Assembly (NCBI GenBank): GCA_026193735.1
Contig: JAPHUJ010000125.1
Coordinates: forward strand, 1 to 5,866
DNA from: Sulfurovum sp.
GTDB lineage: Bacteria; Campylobacterota; Campylobacteria; Campylobacterales; Sulfurovaceae
Reading direction: 5' to 3'
Length of the DNA: 5,866 nt
Part shown: piece after piece, positions 1-5,866 of the stretch
Position numbering within the stretch: position 1 is the stretch's first letter
Layout: each line of letters begins with the position of its first letter
Notes under the pieces: model-generated
What the model was told of the DNA's origin: nothing
What the model saw: the letters and a program-made list of their open reading frames with translations, nothing else
Databases searched by the model: none
Program-made: the position numbers and the translations under genes

Positions 1-1677
1 ATGGAAGTAAAGATCTTCACCCACCATAAGTGAGAAAGCCTCTTTTTTCTTCATCATCTTATCAAAGGTATCAGCAAATTTCTCAGAATCTCCACCTAGT
101 AAATTCACTAAACCGTTGATAGAAACAGTGATTTCTTTTTCTACAGTCTCTTTTACTTTTTTAGATACTTCTTCCTCTTCGCCCGTTTCTTCATTTAAGA
201 CCATCTCTGTAACTGTTTTATCTACTTTTTCAGTGATCGTTCTAGTCTCAGTGCTCTTAAAGCTTTCAATGTAGTCTTTTACATCAGAAGGAAGCTTCTC
301 TTTATCTGCAAATAGATCCAAGATAAGATACAGTGCTGCTTCTTCAAGTCCTGCTTTGTGAATGAAAGATTCTACACTTTTACCAAATGTAGGGATCAAT
401 GTATCACCTACCGGGTGAAAGTAAAGTCCTGCACCTTTATTTAGTTTTTGAACGTTGTTAAATGCATACTTCAATGCAGGAGAATCATTTCTTAATGCAC
501 TACCTACGGAAATAACAAAATCACTTTTTTTCATGATCGAATCTGTATCTGTAGAGTATAAAGATGAACCTGAAGCTGTAACGTAATATCCTAAGAATTT
601 TTGGAATGCTCTTACTTCTGGGTTATAGAGCTTAAGCCCCATTCTTTCTTTTAGTGTTTGAAGCATCAATGCCTCTTCATTCGTGATCATAGAATTAAAA
701 CGAACTGTATCTGCTTTTTTAAATGCTTCCAGAGCTGAATTAAACGCTGCTTCATCTTTATTTACATCTCTGTTCTCAAAGTCATATGCAAAACGCGCTG
801 AACCATCTAATGATACATAGTTCCATTCATTGGTGACACGGTAGATTCTTTCAGACCTGTTTTCAATGGATGTTGGTTTTACTTCATAGTAAATTTGTGC
901 ACCATCACTTGAGTGTGCTGCAACTGCAGGTACTCTTTTTAAATCCCAAGCATTTGACTGATACACAAAATCACGACTTACAAGTGCACCAACCGGACAA
1001 ACTGCGATACATTCTCCACAGTCAGAACAGTTTGTAAACTCTGTCCCGTTACTAGGAGCAATAACAGACTTTTGAAGTTTATTCCACATAGAGTATGCAT
1101 CTTTTGGCATAGAGTCCTTGTACCCTTTGTCAAGTTCTGCTCCCCCTCTTTTTGCTGTCGTAATAGCTGCGTCACCTACCATGTCTTTACAGACAGTTAC
1201 ACAACGCTCACATACGATACAAAGGCCTGGATCATAGTGTAATACCGAAGACCAGTTTTTCGCTTCTCTTTTTGTATCCGGGATCATATATGATTGTGAA
1301 TCAACACCAAGCTCAAGTGTATAATTTTGCAACTCACATGCACCACTCTTATCACATACACCACACTGAAGCGGGTGATTTACATCATATACTTCCATGA
1401 TGGCTCTACGCTCTTCAAGAATGTTTGGTGTGTCAATAGTGACCTCCATACCTTCTTTTACTTTGGCATTACACGCATATACCTGTTTTCCATCTGCTTC
1501 TACCAGACAAATACGACATGCCAGTGTTGGCGAACATCTCGTCAGGTAACATATCGCTGGGATGAAAACATCATTGGCACGAGCGGCATTGAGGATATAT
1601 TCACCTTCTTTTGCCTTATACTCAGTACCGTCAATCGTGATGGTGATCATATTATCTACTGTTTGTACTTCACTCAT
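1..1677 (-). CDS. nuoG: Second NuoG paralogue (NuoG2), NADH-quinone oxidoreductase subunit G-like, C-terminus beyond window
   Basis: The frame is open from ATG at 1677 to the left edge, giving 559 residues; the stop is outside the window. By family it is a peripheral-arm Fe-S subunit of complex I that passes electrons from the flavin subunit towards the quinone site on the cytoplasmic face. Seen in the sequence: a [2Fe-2S] set C43, C54, C57, C69 (N1b type); the N5 set H101-x3-C105-x2-C108-x5-C114; and two ferredoxin-like motifs, C153/C156/C159/C163 and C217/C220/C223/C227 followed by P. The second supplies the last N4 ligand plus an extra [4Fe-4S] site absent from ordinary NuoG. The N7 positions are A253, S256, A260 and D291, so N7 is missing. 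Residues about 310-559 match the molybdopterin-oxidoreductase-like region of the neighbouring NuoG1, with a charged Glu/Lys-rich insertion at about 476-520. This ATG was chosen because AGGAAG lies five bases upstream and the preceding stop is one base away. A formate dehydrogenase or hydrogenase-linked subunit is a less likely alternative. Confidence 0.88.
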   Translation of the reverse strand, partial: MSEVQTVDNMITITIDGTEYKAKEGEYILNAARANDVFIPAICYLTRCSPTLACRICLVEADGKQVYACNAKVKEGMEVTIDTPNILEERRAIMEVYDVNHPLQCGVCDKSGACELQNYTLELGVDSQSYMIPDTKREAKNWSSVLHYDPGLCIVCERCVTVCKDMVGDAAITTAKRGGAELDKGYKDSMPKDAYSMWNKLQKSVIAPSNGTEFTNCSDCGECIAVCPVGALVSRDFVYQSNAWDLKRVPAVAAHSSDGAQIYYEVKPTSIENRSERIYRVTNEWNYVSLDGSARFAYDFENRDVNKDEAAFNSALEAFKKADTVRFNSMITNEEALMLQTLKERMGLKLYNPEVRAFQKFLGYYVTASGSSLYSTDTDSIMKKSDFVISVGSALRNDSPALKYAFNNVQKLNKGAGLYFHPVGDTLIPTFGKSVESFIHKAGLEEAALYLILDLFADKEKLPSDVKDYIESFKSTETRTITEKVDKTVTEMVLNEETGEEEEVSKKVKETVEKEITVSINGLVNLLGGDSEKFADTFDKMMKKKEAFSLMVGEDLYFH

Positions 1678-1678
1678 A

Positions 1679-3937
1679 TTAGCTTCCTATTCTTGTAAAA
1701 TCTAACCTGCTGAATCTATAAGAGGATACCAAAGGAGCACTTAATCCCATATCATATGTAGGGTTAAGTGCAATGGTTCCTTTCATAGATGTGTCAATCT
1801 TAAACACACGCTTAAACGTCACTCCGTCAATGTCGTAAGATATGCTCTCACCATCTTGAAGTTTTGTTGCAGTTGCAAACTGTGAAGAGCCTAAAAGAAA
1901 TGCTTCCTGCTCTAAAGGTTTACAGATATTTGTAAAAGCTGAAAACTGTTCTGTCGGGTTGCAGTTATACACTACAGCACCATCAAAACCATCTAATTCA
2001 GCAAGCTCATCCAATGTCTCATCTACTGATGTTTCACGTTCCCCTAAAAGGTATCCTCTATGTTCCGTTCCTACTGTGTCAAAATAGTCCGGTAAAGCAT
2101 CAAATTCTTGTGATACAAAGCCTTTTTCTACAGGAAGTGCCTTTGTATACTCAATTGTATATTCAGCTTCCAGTCCTAAAGCATTGGCAATATCATTTAA
2201 CACATATCCGTCATACGGCAATGCCACATTCATTGGAACAACGCGTTTATCGTTCGTTGTCAAAGTGCCTTCTTGTTGATTGAGTGCAGGCATATCCAGA
2301 TCACCATCACCCAATGCTGACAAAGTAAAATCAGCTGCGGCGTTATACCCTACACTTTTCCCTTCTGCTTCATCGTCCAGATCACAGATCAGAGAAACAC
2401 CCATGGCATTTCCTGCAGGTGGTACACAAACCACGTTAAAATCTGCATATTTTTCCAGAAGGGCAAGAAGTTTTGCTATCTGGCCAGCCCTTGGATGTGC
2501 ATAAAGGTCAGACCCGACCACTAACGAGAATCCTGATTTTTTGATCAACGATCTTTTTAGTGCTTCAAGTTCCTCTTCTCCTACATTAGACTCTGCACTC
2601 AAGTTACCAATGTCTAAGTTATCTAAAAATATTTTCACTGCCGCAGGTACTTCAATCTCTTTGAGCAAAGTATCTACAAGAAGTGCCGCAACACCCTCTT
2701 CACTTCCGACTTCATATTTGATGAACTGTGTCACGATGTTTTTCATCTCAAGGTCTTCAATTGGATGCATATAAGCAACTCTTGCTCTATGCCATTTACT
2801 TGCCATATTGATATGATACTTCACCGTCGGAGAGTCATCATATATCTTTGTTCCAAACATGATGACAGCTTTTGACTCAGAGATGCCTTTTAATGTGCCA
2901 GAGTAAAGTGCTTTACCTGTTACTGCACCATAGGCTTGCATAAACTTCTGATAAGCCCTGGCTTCACCTGAGATAAGTTTAGCACCTGTTTTCTCTTTTA
3001 TCTTTTGTAAGATAAAGGCTTCTTCATTGGTGATCTGTGGCGCAAAGATGATACTGTCGGCATTTTTCACTGCTTCTACAGCAAATTGAAATGCTTTAAC
3101 ATCTTTAGTCACATTTTTATTGTCATAGTCAAATCCATATCTACCTGCACCACAAAGAGAAGTAAACTCAAAGTTGTTGGTCATACGGTAGATTTTGTTA
3201 TGTTTTACTTCATAGGTCATCTGACATCCACCACCACAATGAGGGCATGCAGAGGGTATCTTTTCAAGTTCCCAGGCATTTGTAGAGTACTTAAACTCAG
3301 TATCAACCAGTGCACCTACTGGACATACAGCAGCTGCTTCACCTAAAGAAGCATAGTTTTTCTCTTTTTTGGTGTTTACTATTGTCGATGAGTACCCGCC
3401 AAACTTAAGTTGTAATGCTTCATCTCCAGTGATCTCAGTAGAAACCCTTACACACTTTTCACACATAATACAAAGTGCAGGGTCATAAGAGACATGTCCC
3501 CAGTTCTCCACAGGTCTGTGCTGTTCTCGCGTAGTAAAAGGTTGCTGATCAACATCAAACTCCATCGTTTTATTTTGCAGGTCACACTCACCACTTTTAT
3601 CACATACACCACATTCAAGAGGATGGTTTACATTATAAAGCTTCATAATATTCTGACGTTCAGTATGAAGTTGTGCATTGTTTGTCGTGATCACAGCACC
3701 ATCAGTCGCTTTTTCCTGACAAGAGAGGATAGCTCCATCTACACCTTCAACATCGACAATACACATACGGCATGATGCAATAGGTTTTACTTTAGTAAGG
3801 TAACACATAGTAGGTATATAAATGTCATTCTCTCTTGCTATCGTTAAAATAGTCTTTCCAAAAGTACTTTGGCACACTTTGCCATCTATAGTAATCGTGA
3901 TCGCTTTGCCTGTATTTATAGAATTATGTACACCCAT
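1679..3937 (-). CDS. nuoG: NADH-quinone oxidoreductase subunit G (NuoG1), complete
   Basis: This 752-residue protein has the canonical NuoG layout, somewhat shorter than the roughly 900 residues of E. coli NuoG. By family it forms part of the Fe-S wire in the complex I peripheral arm. Visible ligands: [2Fe-2S] N1b at C45, C56, C59, C73; N5 at H105-x3-C109-x2-C112-x5-C118; N4 at C156, C159, C162 and C205; N7 at C231-x2-C234-x3-C238-x23-C262, at the head of a molybdopterin-oxidoreductase-like domain that fills the rest of the protein. In NuoG-type proteins that domain normally holds no molybdenum cofactor. Positions S166, Y195, L198 and A201 mark where a second ferredoxin cluster is absent; NuoG2 has cysteines at all four. 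The start at 3937 was chosen because it lies one base after the upstream stop and its N-terminus leads straight into the ferredoxin fold. A longer start at 4006 would overlap the upstream gene by 68 bases with an unlikely sequence. Membership of the NuoG family is secure. Confidence 0.93.
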   Translation of the reverse strand: MGVHNSINTGKAITITIDGKVCQSTFGKTILTIARENDIYIPTMCYLTKVKPIASCRMCIVDVEGVDGAILSCQEKATDGAVITTNNAQLHTERQNIMKLYNVNHPLECGVCDKSGECDLQNKTMEFDVDQQPFTTREQHRPVENWGHVSYDPALCIMCEKCVRVSTEITGDEALQLKFGGYSSTIVNTKKEKNYASLGEAAAVCPVGALVDTEFKYSTNAWELEKIPSACPHCGGGCQMTYEVKHNKIYRMTNNFEFTSLCGAGRYGFDYDNKNVTKDVKAFQFAVEAVKNADSIIFAPQITNEEAFILQKIKEKTGAKLISGEARAYQKFMQAYGAVTGKALYSGTLKGISESKAVIMFGTKIYDDSPTVKYHINMASKWHRARVAYMHPIEDLEMKNIVTQFIKYEVGSEEGVAALLVDTLLKEIEVPAAVKIFLDNLDIGNLSAESNVGEEELEALKRSLIKKSGFSLVVGSDLYAHPRAGQIAKLLALLEKYADFNVVCVPPAGNAMGVSLICDLDDEAEGKSVGYNAAADFTLSALGDGDLDMPALNQQEGTLTTNDKRVVPMNVALPYDGYVLNDIANALGLEAEYTIEYTKALPVEKGFVSQEFDALPDYFDTVGTEHRGYLLGERETSVDETLDELAELDGFDGAVVYNCNPTEQFSAFTNICKPLEQEAFLLGSSQFATATKLQDGESISYDIDGVTFKRVFKIDTSMKGTIALNPTYDMGLSAPLVSSYRFSRLDFTRIGS
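1683..1688 (-). promoter_or_regulatory. Ribosome binding site of NuoG2
   Basis: On the minus strand AGGAAG stands five bases before the ATG at 1677, inside the last codons of NuoG1. It is a good Shine-Dalgarno match. It supports the start at 1677 over the in-frame ATG nine codons further in (Met10), and suggests that NuoG2 can recruit ribosomes itself as well as by coupling to NuoG1 termination. Confidence 0.7.
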
Positions 3938-3938
3938 A

Positions 3939-5866
3939 CTACACCGCCACCATAGAGATATAATAACAACGCATACATCTTTCAGCTTCGGCGATGGCTT
4001 CTTCACCTGTAAAACCGAGGTTGACTTCTCTGTTGTTTGTTTTTCTTTCTTCAGTTTCGAGTTTTTGGCTCACTGCGCGTGGAAGTCCAGGCATCCAACC
4101 AGTAATTTTCTCATTTTTGTCATATACTTTGAGTTTAGACAGGTGATCTTCCATGATCTCATCATCAGTCAACGTACATTTACTATCATAAATATAACGG
4201 CTTATCACTGATGCCGCACGTCTAGCTTGACCTACCGCATTTACGATGGTCATAGGCCCATACTCACAGTCACCAGCAGCAAAAAGCCCCGGACGTGAAG
4301 TCATGTAGTCTTTACCATTGGTAAGCATAGTATTCCAAGAGGTCAGTTCCACATTCCACTCTTCAGGGATAAGCTGAAGATCAGCTGCCTGTGAAACTGC
4401 AGGAATAAGATAATCACATTCGATCTCAAAATCTCCATCTTCTCTTTTAACCAGTTGTGCACGTCCTCCAGCAGGATCAGGCACCAACTCATACTGGTTT
4501 ACTTTGAGTTTTGTAATATTTTCTCCATTATCAAAAATCTCTTCGATTGCAGAATAAAAGATAAATTCAACACCCTCTTCTACCGCCTCATGATATTCTT
4601 CATAGGTGGTATTTCCAATGATCGTCTTTTCATCACGACGGTAAAGCATGACCACCTTCTTAGCACCTTCGCGAATGGAACATCTGACAACATCCATAGA
4701 AGTAAATCCACCACCTACACAGACAACTGTTTTATCTTTAAGTTGATTCGATGCTGGTTCACCTATGCCATATTTGTGCCAAAGGTTCACTTGATCAAGC
4801 ATGCTTATAGCACCCCAGTATCCACCCATATCTTTGTTTTCATTTTCAGCATACACTTTTTTGGAAAGTCTTGTACCAAACGCAAGCAAAGTTGCATCAT
4901 ACTCAGCATCTATCTCTTTAAGACGTTCTGCATCCACTCTATGATTGTTTGTGATACTTACCGTTGGCATTTCAAGCACGAAGTCTATATCTTTATTGTA
5001 TTTGTCAACAGGCATTCTATACTCTGGAACACCTACGGCCACTTCACCGCCGTTAACCGGAAGTTCTTCAAAGATATCTACCTGAATACCCTCAACTGCC
5101 AAATAATATGCAGCTGTAAGCCCCGCAGGTCCCGCACCGATAATAGCTACTTTTTTACCATCATTTTTAGCTACTTTTGGTTGCACAGGATGCAACCAAG
5201 GTACTTCATGATCAGTCTCATAATCTGCACCTATACGCTTAAGTTCCATAATTGAGATAGGTTCATCAAGATTCATACGACGACATGCATCTTCACACGG
5301 GTGAGGACATACACGCCCACAGGTATGTGCAAGCGGCATTGTCTGTCTTGTTGCAGCAAGCGATTCGGTAAATACCATATCTCTTACACCTTCGATATAT
5401 GCAGGGATATCAACATGTGCCGGACACATATCTGTACATGGCGCTGTTACTTTAGCGATATAGGTAGTATCTCCATTATAGTGCTTAGAAGGTGTTTGAC
5501 CCTCTATACAAGTATCAAACTGATCCTTATAATGTTCCATTAGATCCAGAATGGGTTTAGGTACGGTTTTACCTATCTCGCACTTGGAAGTAACCATCAT
5601 TGTCTGAGAGATCTCTTTTAAGTGTGTGATATCGTCATGTGAACCTTCACCACGAGCTATTTTGTCAAGTAAGTCATAGAGGATTCTACCGCCCCATCTA
5701 CCCGGTGCACAACGTCCACATGCTTCAGAATACTCTTGGTACTGTGCAGCATATTGATTTGCGAGTTCAACGGCATCTATATCTTCATCAAAGATAGCAA
5801 CACCATCCCATCCGATAAATGCCTTTGAATTTGTGTCTCCATGATAGGTTTCAGGCAGTTTAAAAC
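3939..5866 (-). CDS. NuoF-GltD fusion: NuoF-type [4Fe-4S] domain joined to an FAD-dependent NAD(P)H oxidoreductase, N-terminus beyond window
   Basis: The frame is open from the right edge to TAG at 3939-3941, giving 641 visible residues. The ATG at 5600 is internal: 88 in-frame codons without a stop precede it and encode conserved NuoF sequence. Visible residues 1-118 match the C-terminal NADH_4Fe-4S domain of NuoF: C49-G-R-C52, then C95 in a CEIGKTVPKPI segment that parallels the NuoF N3 region. The third N3 cysteine is replaced by G55. Next comes a GltD/dihydropyrimidine dehydrogenase-type N-terminal Fe-S domain with C143, C147, C182, C186, C190, C194; an FAD-binding GAGPAG at 243-248; an NAD(P)H-binding GGG (384-386) followed by a YRR segment near 408; the second FAD motif LFAAGD near 527-532; and a C-terminal CMRC (630, 633). 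By family it would take electrons from, or give them to, NAD(P)H through FAD and, upstream, probably FMN. It lies one base before NuoG1, so it is likely the electron-input partner of the NuoG proteins. The NuoF flavin domain itself is inferred, not seen. Annotators may list it as glutamate synthase small subunit, but no glutamate synthase large subunit is present here. Confidence 0.87.
   Translation of the reverse strand, partial: FKLPETYHGDTNSKAFIGWDGVAIFDEDIDAVELANQYAAQYQEYSEACGRCAPGRWGGRILYDLLDKIARGEGSHDDITHLKEISQTMMVTSKCEIGKTVPKPILDLMEHYKDQFDTCIEGQTPSKHYNGDTTYIAKVTAPCTDMCPAHVDIPAYIEGVRDMVFTESLAATRQTMPLAHTCGRVCPHPCEDACRRMNLDEPISIMELKRIGADYETDHEVPWLHPVQPKVAKNDGKKVAIIGAGPAGLTAAYYLAVEGIQVDIFEELPVNGGEVAVGVPEYRMPVDKYNKDIDFVLEMPTVSITNNHRVDAERLKEIDAEYDATLLAFGTRLSKKVYAENENKDMGGYWGAISMLDQVNLWHKYGIGEPASNQLKDKTVVCVGGGFTSMDVVRCSIREGAKKVVMLYRRDEKTIIGNTTYEEYHEAVEEGVEFIFYSAIEEIFDNGENITKLKVNQYELVPDPAGGRAQLVKREDGDFEIECDYLIPAVSQAADLQLIPEEWNVELTSWNTMLTNGKDYMTSRPGLFAAGDCEYGPMTIVNAVGQARRAASVISRYIYDSKCTLTDDEIMEDHLSKLKVYDKNEKITGWMPGLPRAVSQKLETEERKTNNREVNLGFTGEEAIAEAERCMRCYYISMVAV
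3947..3951 (-). promoter_or_regulatory. Weak ribosome binding site of NuoG1, probably translationally coupled
   Basis: GGTGG on the minus strand lies nine bases before the ATG at 3937, within the last codons of the upstream gene (ending Val-Ala-Val). It is a poor Shine-Dalgarno match. With the upstream stop only one base from the start codon, initiation most likely relies on ribosomes finishing the fusion gene. Confidence 0.35.

Noticed and set aside
978..1175. Minus-strand 65-codon frame inside NuoG2
   Set aside because: It lies out of frame within the ferredoxin domain of NuoG2, which is continuous and carries clear cysteine motifs over this stretch.
3..1677. NuoG2 as a pseudogene, given its missing N7 cysteines
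   Set aside because: All 559 codons are open, the remaining four cluster sites are intact and flanking conserved residues are kept, so the changes look selected rather than degenerate.
1327..1698. Plus-strand open frame of 123 codons across the NuoG1-NuoG2 junction
   Set aside because: It is antisense to the conserved N-terminal Fe-S domain of NuoG2 and shows no protein-like pattern. The other plus-strand frames (2014-2283, 2280-2504, 2541-2774, 3086-3346, 3494-3775, 3822-4211, 5301-5543) are rejected for the same reason.
1679..3154. Molybdenum- or tungsten-dependent formate dehydrogenase
   Set aside because: The N7-type cluster and the fold are shared with these enzymes, but I see no convincing active-site Cys/Sec and His context. 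The neighbouring NuoF-like domain and NuoG2 favour a complex I-type role.
3938..4006. Longer start for NuoG1 at 4006, adding 23 residues
   Set aside because: The extension overlaps the conserved C-terminal coding sequence of the upstream fusion gene, gives a Trp/Cys-rich sequence unlike any NuoG N-terminus, and has no family support. ATG at 3937 is one base after the upstream stop and leads directly into the ferredoxin fold.
4455..5255. Plus-strand open frame of 266 codons
   Set aside because: It lies fully antisense to the well-supported FAD/NAD(P)H domains, has a Cys/Phe/Ile/His-rich composition with no recognisable motif, and is typical of a shadow frame.
3939..5440. Glutamate synthase small subunit (gltD) as the function of the flavoprotein
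   Set aside because: The domain is GltD-like, but it is fused to NuoF sequence and sits one base from NuoG. No glutamate synthase large subunit is present in the window.
5598..5600. ATG at 5600 as the start of a free-standing 553-residue GltD-like protein
   Set aside because: The same frame continues upstream for 88 codons to the window edge and encodes NuoF-like sequence. This ATG would cut the NuoF domain between its cluster cysteines C52 and C95.

Overview
The window is a stretch of one minus-strand operon and is coding almost from end to end. It carries three large, tightly packed genes for peripheral-arm (electron-input) proteins related to respiratory complex I. The modest GC content (roughly 40% by eye), the codon use and the pairing of two NuoG paralogues with a GltD-like flavoprotein suggest a Campylobacterota chemolithotroph of the Sulfurovum/Sulfurimonas kind. 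That assignment comes from gene content and protein character, not from a database comparison.

In transcription order (right to left) the layout is as follows. (1) 5866 to 3939: the C-terminal 641 residues of a fused flavoprotein. Its N-terminal part ends in a NuoF-type [4Fe-4S] domain, followed in the same reading frame by a complete GltD/NfnL-like FAD- and NAD(P)H-binding oxidoreductase. Its start lies beyond the right edge. (2) 3937 to 1679: a complete 752-residue NuoG with cysteine ligands for N1b, N5, N4 and N7. (3) 1677 to 1: the first 559 residues of a second NuoG paralogue, running off the left edge. It keeps N1b, N5 and N4, gains an extra ferredoxin-type [4Fe-4S] site and has lost all four N7 ligands. 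Both gene junctions are a single base (stop, one T, ATG), so the three products are probably translated in a coupled way. There is no intergenic space for a promoter or terminator, and no RNA gene, mobile element or CRISPR array was seen.

Taken together, the genes look like an unusual electron-entry module for complex I. A flavoprotein with two potential nicotinamide-handling flavin sites (one of them inferred beyond the window) would connect to two chained Fe-S proteins. The points most worth a second look are the NuoF-GltD fusion, a glycine replacing the third cysteine of its N3 motif, and the complementary division of Fe-S clusters between the two NuoG proteins. A role in reverse electron flow or flavin-based bifurcation is a hypothesis, not something the sequence proves.
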